Assembly (NCBI RefSeq): GCF_028826105.1
Contig: NZ_JAQGPL010000001.1
Location: 4,056,501 to 4,120,500, forward strand
Direction: 5' to 3'
DNA from: Paenibacillus humicola
GTDB lineage: Bacteria > Bacillota > Bacilli > Paenibacillales > Paenibacillaceae
Length of the DNA stretch: 64,000 bases
Shown here: piece by piece, positions 18,231-27,250 of the stretch
Position numbering within the stretch: position 1 is the stretch's first letter
Layout of the letters: every line of letters begins with the position of its first letter
The notes under the pieces: generated by a model
What the model saw: the letters and a program-made list of their open reading frames with translations, nothing else
What the model was told of the DNA's origin: nothing
The model's database searches: none
Translations under genes and position numbers: made by a program

Positions 18231-19700
18231 TTATACCGAAGAGTCCTTAACCGCAGCGCCGATAAACTCGTGTTTCACGTCGGCGAAATTTAAATGACTG
18301 TGTTGAACGGTTACGGTATCCTCGTTAAAGCGAAACGTTAAACGGTCATGGTGCGGGGAATCGACCTGGTAGACGTACATCGCGAAAGTTTCCGCATCCC
18401 GCCATCCTCCTTTGACCGCGACCGATTTGCCGGACCGATTTGCCGTGATCCAGTTATCCAAGCCGCATGCCAGGCTGTGCGCGCCATGGCCGTCCAGCCA
18501 TTCAAATACACAGCGGTCATCTGCAAACGTGAGCGAGATCCGCTTCAGGCCCTGCTCATTTTCATGGAGCCTGTATGTTTTCGTTCCTGTCCATACGGAT
18601 TTCCCCATGGAATACTTATCGCCCAGCTCCAAGGAACCCAGCTTTCGGACAAGCTTTTCCTGTTCGGTAGGATCGCTTTCGAATTGCGGTCCCTTCATGG
18701 CAGGCAGCACATGCTCCCATACCGCATCCAGCACCCCTTGCATATCTTGCAGGCCGCCGTTTATCGCGATTACCGCATCTTGATCGGGCATCACGATGCA
18801 ATATTGTCCGAATGCCCCGTCTCCCCGGTAAGCATTGTGCCGGCATCTCCAAAACTGATAGCCGTAGCCTTGAATCCAATCGGTATTGCCCGTTTCGGTC
18901 GCATTCGGAACCTGGCAGGAGGTCGCTTCTTCGATCCAAGCGGCCGGCAAGAGCCGCTCCCCGTTCCATACGCCTTTATTCAGGAGAAATTGTCCGAACC
19001 GCGCAAGATCTTCCGTCTTCAGCCGCAGTCCCCACCCGCCCGTATTTCCTCCGTTAGGTGCCCGATCCCATGACGGTTTTCCGATTCCCAGCGGTTCATA
19101 CAGCCGGGGCTGCAAATAATCGACCAGACGGACGCCCGTCACGCGCTCCACTATGGCGCCCAGCAGATGACTCGCCCCGCTGTTATAAAGGAACCAGGTG
19201 CCCGGGGCCTTTTGGAGGGGAAGCTCTAGAAAGCCTCGCACATAATCGCCGTCGTACCGGTCGCCAACCCGCACTTCCGCAGCATGGTTCAAAAAATCCG
19301 GCGTGACCCCGAATCTGGCCGTATCCGTTTGATGGCCGGTCGTCATGGTCAGAAGGTTCCTGATTGTTAAGTCTCGCATGTTCTCCTTAAGCTCATGCGT
19401 ATTCATCTCGGGAAAATATGTCAGCACGCGGTCCTTTACGGCGATCAAGCCCTCCTGAACGGCAAATCCCGCCGCAATCGAAGTAAAGCTCTTGGTGATG
19501 GAATAAACGGCATGCGGAATCTGGGGCCGATAGGGCTTCCACCAGCCCTCGGCAACGATATGACCATGACGCAGAATCATCAAACCGTGGAGTTCGAGCT
19601 GTCGCCGCTCGATCTCCTCCAGGAAAGTCAGCAGGGAAGCGGAAGAAATGCCTTGCTCTTCCGGGAGGCTCCGCGGCAGCGAATTCGTGTTGTTTGTCAT
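18231..19700 (-). CDS. beta-lactamase-fold serine hydrolase, paralog 2
   Basis: About 489 residues, clearly paralogous to the protein at 9552-11039: both share HGLMILRHG-like and AEGWW stretches near the N-terminus and a similar C-terminal domain. Catalytic motifs are SITK for the nucleophile and YNSGAS for the Tyr-x-Asn site. There is no signal peptide. The ATG at 19700 follows AAAGGAAA closely. It lies 19 bp downstream of a LacI-type repressor gene and shares its promoter. It probably modifies the same class of compound as the first hydrolase; the reaction is unknown. Confidence 0.87.
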   Translation of the reverse strand: MTNNTNSLPRSLPEEQGISSASLLTFLEEIERRQLELHGLMILRHGHIVAEGWWKPYRPQIPHAVYSITKSFTSIAAGFAVQEGLIAVKDRVLTYFPEMNTHELKENMRDLTIRNLLTMTTGHQTDTARFGVTPDFLNHAAEVRVGDRYDGDYVRGFLELPLQKAPGTWFLYNSGASHLLGAIVERVTGVRLVDYLQPRLYEPLGIGKPSWDRAPNGGNTGGWGLRLKTEDLARFGQFLLNKGVWNGERLLPAAWIEEATSCQVPNATETGNTDWIQGYGYQFWRCRHNAYRGDGAFGQYCIVMPDQDAVIAINGGLQDMQGVLDAVWEHVLPAMKGPQFESDPTEQEKLVRKLGSLELGDKYSMGKSVWTGTKTYRLHENEQGLKRISLTFADDRCVFEWLDGHGAHSLACGLDNWITANRSGKSVAVKGGWRDAETFAMYVYQVDSPHHDRLTFRFNEDTVTVQHSHLNFADVKHEFIGAAVKDSSV

Positions 19701-19719
19701 CTCTGAATTTCCTTTCTTG

Positions 19720-20709
19720 TCAAGTCGTTTCCCTTTCAATCAAAGTGACCGGAAAAGTATTGATCTTGGGGACTTCTTCCTCTTCGAGCAGCTTGGCGAC
19801 CAATTGAAGGGTGCATTCGCACATTTCGCGAATCGGCTGCCTGACAGTACTAAGCTGCGGCGATAGCAAGGATGCAATCCTTACATCGTCATAGCCGACA
19901 ATTTTCATATCATCCGGAATACGCTTCCTAAGCCGGCTGCAGGCTTGAATGACTTCTGCGGCGACCAAATCGCTGCTGGCGAAAACGCCATCCACTTCCG
20001 GCCGCTGTTGAAAGAAATGAATCATTTCCGGTATTTCCTCGCTATCGTCTTCGGCGGATGCTTTCAGCTGCAAGAGATCAGGTTCGATTCCGGCCGCTTT
20101 CATCACTGCTTCATATCCCTGCGCTCTTCCGTTCGCCAGTAAAGCCTGATGATGCGGACCGCCGACTCCGCGGTACACGAATACGGGTTTCCTGCACCCT
20201 TTGTCGAGCAGTAGCTGCGTCGCGAGCTTGCCGCCCAGCAAATTGTCGGAAGTGACGATCGGAATATTTCCGGCTATGGAACGGTCGAACGATACGATCG
20301 GCAACTCCAAATGAAGATAGTGTTCGACATTCAATACCGAGCTGCCCATAATGATGGCGTCCACCTGGTTCTTCTTGAGCATGTCAATATACTTGTGTTC
20401 CTTGGCGATATCGCGGTTGGAATTGCAGAGCAGCAGCTTATATCCGCATTGATCGGCGTAATACTCCAGCTGATAAGCCAGCTCCCCAAAAAAAGGATGG
20501 GATACCGCAGGTATAATGAGACCGATCATATTCGATTTTTTGCGAAACAATGCGCGAGCCATCTCGTTCGGCTGGTAATTCAGCTCTTTCATGACCCGAT
20601 ATACCTTATCCCTTGTCTCCCGGCTGATGTATCCCCGGTTGTTGAGCACGCGGGAAACCGTGGTAACGGACAGCCCCGCCTTCTCCGCCACATCTTTTAG
20701 CTTGGGCAT
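19720..20709 (-). CDS. LacI-family transcriptional repressor
   Basis: Repressor of 329 residues. The N-terminal helix-turn-helix and hinge read LKDVAEKAGLSVTTVSRVLN through MARALFRKKS. A periplasmic-binding-protein-like sugar-sensing domain covers about 60-329. It is the first gene of a two-gene unit with the downstream serine hydrolase. Its own promoter, 70-100 bp upstream, overlaps two AACCGGTT-centred operators, so autoregulation is likely. The inducer is presumably the sugar handled by the neighbouring importer or hydrolases (inference). Confidence 0.94.
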   Translation of the reverse strand: MPKLKDVAEKAGLSVTTVSRVLNNRGYISRETRDKVYRVMKELNYQPNEMARALFRKKSNMIGLIIPAVSHPFFGELAYQLEYYADQCGYKLLLCNSNRDIAKEHKYIDMLKKNQVDAIIMGSSVLNVEHYLHLELPIVSFDRSIAGNIPIVTSDNLLGGKLATQLLLDKGCRKPVFVYRGVGGPHHQALLANGRAQGYEAVMKAAGIEPDLLQLKASAEDDSEEIPEMIHFFQQRPEVDGVFASSDLVAAEVIQACSRLRKRIPDDMKIVGYDDVRIASLLSPQLSTVRQPIREMCECTLQLVAKLLEEEEVPKINTFPVTLIERETT

Positions 20710-20779
20710 GGTACAACCACCTTGTTTTTTTAACCCATTATAAGCTTTCGTTCCGGCTATTTCAGCCTTGGCCGCTTTA

Positions 20780-20822
20780 TATGATAACCGGTTAACATAA
20801 AAGATGTCAACCGGTTATCATA
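20780..20822. promoter_or_regulatory. twin LacI-type operators (AACCGGTT) in a 43-bp inverted repeat
   Basis: Two 19-bp arms (20780-20798 and 20804-20822) form an inverted repeat with one mismatch and a 5-bp spacer. Each arm is itself centred on the palindrome AACCGGTT with the CG step typical of LacI-family sites. The two centres are 23 bp apart. Confidence 0.8.
20781..20810 (-). promoter_or_regulatory. SigA promoter of the LacI/hydrolase unit
   Basis: On the minus strand a perfect TTGACA (20805-20810) and TATCAT (20781-20786) are 18 bp apart. Both boxes lie within the operator arms, so repressor binding would block polymerase directly. Transcription would begin near 20774, about 65 nt before the repressor ATG. 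Confidence 0.78.
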
Positions 20823-20889
20823 CTATCCAATTCGAGGATTCGAGTGTTTTCCATCCTCCTTCACTCAGACGATCGTTTAAGCGCATCCG

Positions 20890-21051
20890 TTAGTCTATCG
20901 TAATCCTGCTGTTTTCAGCCGCGATTTCAAAATCGTTCTCGGAGATTTCATAAGCCGGGCTCTGCCAAGAGGCGTCCCAACCGAAGCACAATAAGCCGCT
21001 CTCCACGGAAAGCGGCCTCTCATACGGCTTGACTTCTTCGGTCAATCGCTG
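20890..21051 (-). pseudogene. possible remnant of a protein C-terminus
   Basis: A 53-codon open stretch between an upstream in-frame stop and TAA at 20890. The product has protein-like composition, with a Trp-rich piece (LLCFGWDASWQSPAYEIS) and an acidic end, but no start codon with a ribosome binding site. It lies between the LacI promoter and the ABC permease gene. It may be what is left of a gene once located here. I do not recognise the family. Apart from this and the operators, the 20710-21082 gap shows nothing. Confidence 0.3.
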
Positions 21052-21082
21052 TCATTTCATCGTCTCATTTTGCGGTGCTCCT

Positions 21083-22177
21083 TTACTCCCATTTGAACGT
21101 AAAGCTAGCGACCGTGAACGCCGCGACGGCCCAAGCGGCAAGCAGGAGCACATTTCCCCACAAGCCGCCGAATCCGGTGCCGACGTTCATCACTTCGCGC
21201 AGCGAGTCCGACAGATGCGTGATCGGCAGCGACTTGACGAACGGTTGAAGGAACGAAGGCATGTTCTTCACCGGGAAAAACACGTTCCCGAGAAACATAA
21301 GCGGGAACGAAATGAGCCCCGCAATCGGCCCGGCGCTCTCCGGCGTCTTCGCCAGACCGGCGATGATGAAGCCGATCGACATGAAGACGAGCGTCCCCAG
21401 AATGACCAGCAGCAGCAGAAGCGGCCAAGACCCCGTAACCTTTACTTTAAACATGAGCCGGGCGACCAGCAGAACGATTACCGCCTGCGTTCCGTTTAGC
21501 AGCAAACGGGCCGTAATTTGCGCGGCAATGAACGTGCGCGCCTTGAGCGTCGTGCTTTGCATGCGGCGGAGGACGCCGCGTTCGCGCCAGGAGGCGATTT
21601 GTCCGGCCACGCCGTTCAGGTTGTTGGACATAATCATCATGGCAACAATACCCGGCACGAGGAAATCGATGTAACGAAGACCAAGAGATTGAAGCGGCTC
21701 AGCATCGACCGTAACGGCCGGAACATAATGGACGATCGACTTGCTGATGCCGTCGGCGACCCCGTTCACGAAGGTGATTCCGAGCTGGGAGACAGCCATA
21801 TTTTTTTCGTCGTAATAGACCTTAAGCTTGGCCGGGCTTCCGCCGCCCGCCTGCAGCTGCTCGCTATATCCCTCAGGAACAACGACGACCAGCTGTTCGT
21901 CGCCCCGCTTCAGCTCTTCCAGCGCTTCCTGCTCCGATGGAGCCGCATCCAGCTTCAGCGTCTTCTGATCTCGAAAGGCTTCGACAACCTTCTTCGAAGC
22001 CTCACTATGGTCTTGATCAATGACGACACCGTTCAGATTGACTGAATTACCATTCCCGAGAAAGGAGCCGAGAGCGGCCATCAGGAGGATAGGAAATATC
22101 AGAGAAAAGAACAGCACCTGCCGGTTTCTCGAAAAAAGGCGAAGCTGTGCCAGCGTGAGCTTGAAATAGGCTTTCAT
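21083..22177 (-). CDS. ABC-2 type transporter permease (DrrB-like)
   Basis: Membrane subunit of an ABC exporter, 364 residues. A first membrane segment at about 22-42 is followed by an extracellular region of about 140 residues, then five to six membrane segments from about 185 to the end, the ABC-2 layout. Its ATG overlaps the end of the ATPase gene by 4 bp (ATGA), so the two are translationally coupled. The exporter probably exports a drug or lipid; the substrate cannot be read. Confidence 0.9.
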   Translation of the reverse strand: MKAYFKLTLAQLRLFSRNRQVLFFSLIFPILLMAALGSFLGNGNSVNLNGVVIDQDHSEASKKVVEAFRDQKTLKLDAAPSEQEALEELKRGDEQLVVVVPEGYSEQLQAGGGSPAKLKVYYDEKNMAVSQLGITFVNGVADGISKSIVHYVPAVTVDAEPLQSLGLRYIDFLVPGIVAMMIMSNNLNGVAGQIASWRERGVLRRMQSTTLKARTFIAAQITARLLLNGTQAVIVLLVARLMFKVKVTGSWPLLLLLVILGTLVFMSIGFIIAGLAKTPESAGPIAGLISFPLMFLGNVFFPVKNMPSFLQPFVKSLPITHLSDSLREVMNVGTGFGGLWGNVLLLAAWAVAAFTVASFTFKWE

Positions 22178-23172
22178 TGTTCCCTGAGGCTCCTTCCCGT
22201 CATATGGATGAACACATCTTCAAGCGTGGCGGTGCGGGTGCTCAGGTCCGTCAGCCGCAGCCCCTCGGCGTCGGCTTGTTGGATCAGTCCGGTAAGAGAC
22301 GCCTGGAGATTGTCGGTATAAAGGATGAACATGTTTTTGCGCTCCTCCATGCTGGAGATATGCTCCACCGACGAAAGAAACGATTTCAGCCGGGCCTGCT
22401 CGCCCGGGCTTCGCTCGTCCCAATCCGGGACGCGGAATTCGATGGCGTTCTCGGAGGACAGGCTGCGAATAAGGTTTTGAGGCGTATCGAGGGCGATGAT
22501 TTGTCCCCGGTCCATGAGACAGATGCGGTCGCACAGGATATACGCTTCATCCATGTAGTGCGTAGATAAGATAATCGTTTTTCCTTCGTTCTTTAGCCGC
22601 AGAATGATATCCCACAGCGTCCTTCGCGCCTGCGGATCGAGTCCCGTCGTCGGTTCGTCCAGGAAAAGCACGAGCGGATCGTTCACGAGGGCGAGCGCGA
22701 TGGCGAGTCGCTGCTTTTGGCCGCCTGACAGTCCCTTGACTCGTCCGTTCAGTTTTTCCCGTAGAATCATGCTGTCAAGGAGAGGCTCGATGGGAACAGA
22801 GCTTTTGTAAAAGCTCGCGTACATCTCGGTAATTTCTTTCACCGTCAGCAGGTCGAACAGCGAAGTCGATTGAAGCTGAACACCGATCACCGCTTTCACC
22901 TTATCGAGCTGCCCCAGCGTATCGAAGCCGGCCACCTTGGCGGAGCCTCCGTCGGGCCTGCGCAAGCCCTCGATCATTTCCATTGTCGTCGTTTTCCCAG
23001 CTCCGTTCGGTCCGAGCAGACCGAATACTTCGCCCTGCTTCACCTCGAAGCTGACACCGTCTACTGCCGTAAAATCGCCGTATCGCTTTACTAAGCCCTG
23101 GGCCGTAATAACGGATTTCGCGGTAGCCGGAACAGACGAGGATGCCGACCCGTACTCCATACCGTAGTCCAT
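22174..23172 (-). CDS. ABC transporter ATP-binding protein (DrrA-like)
   Basis: Cytoplasmic ATPase, 332 residues. Walker A is GPNGAGKTT, the signature LSGGQKQR, Walker B LVLFLDEPTTGLDP and the switch His lies in STHYMDEA. An N-terminal extension of about 20 residues and a C-terminal DUF4162-like domain, common in DrrA-type exporters, flank the core. GGGAG lies 6 nt before the ATG. The pair forms a two-gene exporter. The 300 bp upstream, up to the lipoprotein gene at 23482, holds only weak promoter-like boxes (TATAAT near 23377 on the plus strand). Confidence 0.92.
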   Translation of the reverse strand: MDYGMEYGSASSSVPATAKSVITAQGLVKRYGDFTAVDGVSFEVKQGEVFGLLGPNGAGKTTTMEMIEGLRRPDGGSAKVAGFDTLGQLDKVKAVIGVQLQSTSLFDLLTVKEITEMYASFYKSSVPIEPLLDSMILREKLNGRVKGLSGGQKQRLAIALALVNDPLVLFLDEPTTGLDPQARRTLWDIILRLKNEGKTIILSTHYMDEAYILCDRICLMDRGQIIALDTPQNLIRSLSSENAIEFRVPDWDERSPGEQARLKSFLSSVEHISSMEERKNMFILYTDNLQASLTGLIQQADAEGLRLTDLSTRTATLEDVFIHMTGRSLREQ

Positions 23173-23481
23173 GGTAGCTCCCTGCCTTTTTTAACTTGGT
23201 TAATATCTTCAGCATAGCGAAACCTTCTCGCCGCGGCAAGAAAAAGACGACGCAGGAAAAGTTTGCAAATATGCCCATATTAAAGACGTTAATGACCAAC
23301 ATAAAGTTGCGCTATTCTCCCCTCGAGCGGATCGCCTAAAAACGAAACCAAGCGTTGGATCGGTTCCATCGCTGATATAATAACCTCTTCGGTTGTGCAT
23401 TGCGATTTTTTTCCAATAGTATGCAACTTTTCCTATGGAATGGATGTCAATAATAATTGAAAATTATCGAGGAGGCGAATG

Positions 23482-24072
23482 ATGAGCATGTTAAAAGCAG
23501 TTGCCGTTATCTTGTGTACTTTTCTTTTAATGGCCGGCTGTTCAAGCAATAACTCCAGTGCTACAAAAGGACCAAATCCCAGGATTGTTGATAATATGAA
23601 TGCTGCTGGTGCAGGTCCTGTAACGAAAGATAACACCTCTATAGGCGGGACACACATCGGAGATACGCAGGAACAAGTCAAAAATCTTCTCGGAAAACCG
23701 GTAAAAATCATAAATGGAGGAGGCGGAACCCCGAACATCCGATGGTTTTATGATCATGATCATACCATCATTAGCTTTTACCGTAATGGTGAAACAGGGC
23801 CCGTTGGCGGGGTTGTAGACATATTGCTTAACCAAGGATCCCGTCTCAAAACCGATAAGAACATTGGCATTGGAAGCAGCGATAAAGATATCCTGGCTGC
23901 GTATCCATCTATTGCTCAAAGCCATAAAATGACGGATGACGTTGTCAATTACTGGCTTACCGGAACTAAACGGGATGAGGGTTTTTATCACCCCTCAATT
24001 ACATTTATTGTTAAAGAGGGTAAAGTAACAACAATTACACTATCCAATTCACTTATCGATCCTAATAAATAA
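23482..24072 (+). CDS. lipoprotein with tandem BamE-like repeats
   Basis: Secreted lipid-anchored protein, about 196 residues. The N-terminal hydrophobic segment ends in the lipobox LLMAGC, followed by a Ser/Asn linker. Two repeats follow: IGDTQEQVKNLLGKP with an aromatic strand, and IGSSDKDILAAYP with VNYWLTG and ITFIVKEGKVTTITL. These resemble the small BamE/YjgB-type fold. Of three near ATGs, 23482 is best spaced (GGAGG 6 nt upstream). Base composition is visibly richer in A and T than its neighbours, which suggests recent acquisition. Function unknown. Confidence 0.82.
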   Translation: MSMLKAVAVILCTFLLMAGCSSNNSSATKGPNPRIVDNMNAAGAGPVTKDNTSIGGTHIGDTQEQVKNLLGKPVKIINGGGGTPNIRWFYDHDHTIISFYRNGETGPVGGVVDILLNQGSRLKTDKNIGIGSSDKDILAAYPSIAQSHKMTDDVVNYWLTGTKRDEGFYHPSITFIVKEGKVTTITLSNSLIDPNK

Positions 24073-24103
24073 AAAAGGAGCTTCCAAATAAGTCACTCAA
24101 AAT

Positions 24104-24144
24104 AAAAAAGTTGGACGGACGTAAAGTTCCGCTCCAACTTTTTT
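24104..24144. terminator. bidirectional terminator between lipoprotein and sigK
   Basis: A 12-bp stem (AAAAAAGTTGGA with its complement, plus inner CGG/CCG pairs) has an A-run on one side and a T-run on the other. It serves the plus-strand lipoprotein and the minus-strand sigK. Confidence 0.88.
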
Positions 24145-24206
24145 GTGGCGACTGCTTTTGTAACTGAGTAACCTCGCAATCATTCGTGAAGTTCGAAAAC
24201 AAATAC

Positions 24207-24908
24207 TCATTTTTTAGCTTTATAAAACTCATGATACAGCTTCATCAAAGCCCGTTTCTCGATCCGCGACACGTAGGAGCGGCTGATTCCGAGCTCCTTT
24301 GCAATCTCCCGCTGCGTTCGCTCTTCCCCTCCGTGCTCGAGCCCGAACCGGCCGACGACGACTTCCTTCTCACGTTCATCCAGGATATCCAAGTTTTTAT
24401 ATATTTTTGATTTTTCGATTTTGAGCTGCACCTTGTCGACGACTTCGTCGGTTTCCGTGCCGAGGATGTCGATGAGGGTAATCTCGTTCCCCTCTTTATC
24501 CGTCCCGATCGGATCGTGCAGCGACACGTCCTTGCGGGTTTTCTTCAGCGACCGAAGGTGCATAAGTATTTCGTTCTCGATACAGCGCGCGGCGAACGTC
24601 GCCAGCTTCGTGCCTTTGCCGGTCTGAAAGCTCTCGATCGCCTTGATCAGGCCGATCGTGCCGATCGAGATCAGATCCTCGAGGTCTTCGCCGGTATTGT
24701 CGAATTTTTTGACGATATGCGCAACAAGGCGCAGGTTATGCTCGATCAATAAATTACGGGACTGCTGATTCCCCTCCGCCATCAGCTTCAGATGCCGGAG
24801 CTCTTCTTCCTCTTGCAGCGGCTGGGGAAAAGCGTTGTTTTTCACGTAAGATACGAGAAGCGTCAGCTGCTTGATGAACAAAGCAATTGTGGCGAACAAT
24901 CCGGGCAT
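24207..24908 (-). CDS. sigK: sporulation mother-cell sigma factor SigK
   Basis: RNA polymerase sigma factor for late mother-cell sporulation genes, 233 residues. The hydrophobic N-terminus (about 20 residues before [11 protein letters not shown]) is the pro-sequence that is cleaved to release active SigK in the family. Region 2 is visible as [16 protein letters not shown] and [17 protein letters not shown], and region 4 as [20 protein letters not shown]. The gene is uninterrupted, unlike the skin-split gene of Bacillus subtilis. GGGGGTGG precedes the ATG. A SigE-like -10 box lies 72 nt upstream. Confidence 0.97.
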   Translation of the reverse strand: MPGLFATIALFIKQLTLLVSYVKNNAFPQPLQEEEELRHLKLMAEGNQQSRNLLIEHNLRLVAHIVKKFDNTGEDLEDLISIGTIGLIKAIESFQTGKGTKLATFAARCIENEILMHLRSLKKTRKDVSLHDPIGTDKEGNEITLIDILGTETDEVVDKVQLKIEKSKIYKNLDILDEREKEVVVGRFGLEHGGEERTQREIAKELGISRSYVSRIEKRALMKLYHEFYKAKK

Positions 24909-24979
24909 ATTTCGGCCACCCCCATGATGTTATGACCGGGCAAGCAAGTAGGCTTCCCCGGACGACAAGACTGTTTTAC

Positions 24980-24987
24980 ATTGTATG
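24980..24987 (-). promoter_or_regulatory. SigE/SigK-like -10 box upstream of sigK
   Basis: The minus strand reads CATACAAT, the sporulation SigE -10 consensus, 72 nt before the sigK ATG. The -35 match is poor at the usual spacing, so support is partial. The rest of the 24909-25224 gap shows no gene or terminator. Confidence 0.4.
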
Positions 24988-25224
24988 TGGGCGGCGGCCT
25001 ATGTGTGCCTGTACCTGCTTCGTTCTATTTTTATTCGACTTCTTTCCGTTATTATTCCGAAAAAACAAAAGAACACACCTAACTACGGGCACGATAAATC
25101 AACGATCAGGGAGCAGCGCCGCGGCAACTGCTCCTTCTGTCGATAAGCTTTGCCAGGCCTTTATGAATGAAGCAACCTTTCCTTCAAGACCTCTACTCCG
25201 CTCGGCAGCTTTTGGATAATCCTT

Positions 25225-25893
25225 CTATTGAACGAGGCCTTGACGCAAAGCGAAGACAACCGCCTGCGTTCGATCAAGAGCGCCCAGTTTCTGCAGAATC
25301 CGGTGAACATGCGTCTTCACGGTAGGGTTCGATACATGGAGAATGTCCGCGATCTCCTGGTTCTTGCGGCCGTACGCCATCTGCTGCAAAACGTCGATTT
25401 CGCGTTCGCTTAAAGGCTCGATTAAATCGGGACCCGCTGCGGGCTCCAGTCCGCTCCTGCTTTCCATCATCTGGGCCAACGCCTTGCTCGCAGTTGCGGT
25501 ACGGTAAATGACTTGTCCTCCGTATACCCACCGAATGCCGTCGAGCAGCTCCCTCGTATCGGTGTCCTTCAGTAAATAGCCGACGGCGCCGGCGCGAATG
25601 CCGTCAAAGACGTACGCCTGGACATCGAACGTGGTCAGCAGGACGATTTTCGTATGCGGCAAGGCGCTCAGGATTTCGCGGGTCGCTTCGATGCCAGTGC
25701 CGCCCGGCATCTGAATGTCCATCAGAATGACATCCGGCAGGGTTCGCATGGCGGCCGATACGGCGCTCCTGCCATCAACCGCCTCGGCGACGACCTCAAG
25801 ATCCGGCTGGGCATCGAGAATCAACCGCAGCCCTTCCCGTACGAGGGCCTGATCTTCGGCCAGCACGATGCGAATTTTTTCATGGCTTGGCAT
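25225..25893 (-). CDS. NarL/DesR-type response regulator
   Basis: DNA-binding response regulator, 222 residues. The receiver domain has phospho-acceptor D59 in LMDIQMPG and a Lys in YLLKDTD. The C-terminal LuxR-type helix-turn-helix includes LSEREIDVLQQMAYGRKNQE and PTVKTHVHRILQKLG. Its start overlaps the end of the kinase gene by 14 bp, giving a standard two-gene cell-envelope or lipid-sensing type of pair. The targets are not visible. Confidence 0.94.
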   Translation of the reverse strand: MPSHEKIRIVLAEDQALVREGLRLILDAQPDLEVVAEAVDGRSAVSAAMRTLPDVILMDIQMPGGTGIEATREILSALPHTKIVLLTTFDVQAYVFDGIRAGAVGYLLKDTDTRELLDGIRWVYGGQVIYRTATASKALAQMMESRSGLEPAAGPDLIEPLSEREIDVLQQMAYGRKNQEIADILHVSNPTVKTHVHRILQKLGALDRTQAVVFALRQGLVQ

Positions 25894-27115
25894 GGGATAC
25901 GCCCCCTATTTCCGATTCTTCCCGGGCCGGCGACAGCGGAATCGCCGCCTCCATTTCGAAACCGTGAGGCCGGCGCACAGCGAATCGGAATGTCCCCCCA
26001 AGCAAGCGGCACCGCTCCCGAATGCCGGTTAACCCGAATCCCGGCGTGACCTCCTCGCCTTCCGTTAAGGTGCCGTCATCGCTCACGGTCAGCACAACCC
26101 AATCCCCGGTTTCCCGAATGCGTATTGTCACCGATTTCGCTTCCGAATGGCGAAGCGCGTTGGTGATCGATTCCTGCAAAATCCGGTAAAGGGCCGAGCT
26201 CGTGTCCAGCGGCCACTCCGAAACCTCCGATTCCTGCAGAAAATAAATGGGGATAGACGAACGTCCCTGCGCCTGGGAAACCAGCCCCTTTAACGCAACG
26301 AGGCCGAGTCCCGTCTCATCCTCCGACCACTCCTTGACGGCGGTGCGGACCTCCCCGATCAGCCGGCGGGAGATGCCGAGCAGCTGGTCCACCTTTCGGG
26401 TGACGTTTCCAGGAGCGTCGGCCAGTAAAATCTGAAGGGCTTGCAATTGCACAATCATGGACGTCAGCTGGTGGCCGAGTCCATCGTGAATCTCGCGGGC
26501 GAGCCGGGTCCTCTCCTCCATGGCCGCATAGCGCATGGAATCGACCGTCGCTTCCTGAAGCGCTTGATGAGCCCGGTTCAGCTCGCTCAAATGCCGCTGA
26601 TTTCGTTCATAGGACAGCTGGCGAAGCCAACGAATGCGGATGCCGACAAATACGGCCGCCAGGCTCAGGAGCAAGCCGAAGGGCAGCGGATAGGCGTAAT
26701 TCGTGACAAGCGCGGTCAGGATAGCCAATACGGCGAGAACGTTGGTGAGCCGTCTGTTTTCGTTAAGGGAGGCCGCCAGAATGTATACGAGAGGCCACAG
26801 CAAATGCTGGCTCGGCGCTCCGTAAGCGTAGTGAGCGATTATACTCATCCCCAGGATCCAGCCTGACAAAAAAACAAGCTTTCGTTGGGTCAGCCATTCG
26901 TTCGGTGCCCACAGAAGCATCAGATAAGAAACCAGAATCAGCACCGCACCGGCGATGACGGGCACGTCTCGGTTTCCGAAATTCAGCGAATAAAGCACAA
27001 CCAGCGCAACGGTTAAAACAATCCGCATAAAGCGGCCGCTCATCATGCGATTGAACAAATCCAGTGTAACCACTTCCTCCGGGAGATCAGGCCCATTTAT
27101 AAGGTATCTTACCAT
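25880..27115 (-). CDS. DesK-like sensor histidine kinase
   Basis: Sensor kinase of the HisKA_3 type, about 411 residues from ATG 27115. Four to five membrane segments fill residues 30-165. The phosphorylation site reads REIHDGLGHQ. The ATPase domain has ESITNALRHS and VSDDGTL. The start is uncertain: the ATG at 27115 lacks a clear ribosome site, while GGAGG lies within the next codons just before an in-frame GTG near 27073. Partner of the regulator at 25225-25893. The pair is divergent from the membrane-protein gene at 27251. Confidence 0.88.
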   Translation of the reverse strand: MVRYLINGPDLPEEVVTLDLFNRMMSGRFMRIVLTVALVVLYSLNFGNRDVPVIAGAVLILVSYLMLLWAPNEWLTQRKLVFLSGWILGMSIIAHYAYGAPSQHLLWPLVYILAASLNENRRLTNVLAVLAILTALVTNYAYPLPFGLLLSLAAVFVGIRIRWLRQLSYERNQRHLSELNRAHQALQEATVDSMRYAAMEERTRLAREIHDGLGHQLTSMIVQLQALQILLADAPGNVTRKVDQLLGISRRLIGEVRTAVKEWSEDETGLGLVALKGLVSQAQGRSSIPIYFLQESEVSEWPLDTSSALYRILQESITNALRHSEAKSVTIRIRETGDWVVLTVSDDGTLTEGEEVTPGFGLTGIRERCRLLGGTFRFAVRRPHGFEMEAAIPLSPAREESEIGGVSHAKP

Positions 27116-27250
27116 TCCGGTTCTGCGCCGGTCGTCATCCCCGGGATGTATAATCTGCTTCCGATTTCTATACTGCGGGTGGACGGCAAGATGACCCCTG
27201 CATGTTAAAGTGATAAACAAGCACGCAAAAATAACCGGAGGCGGGTTACA

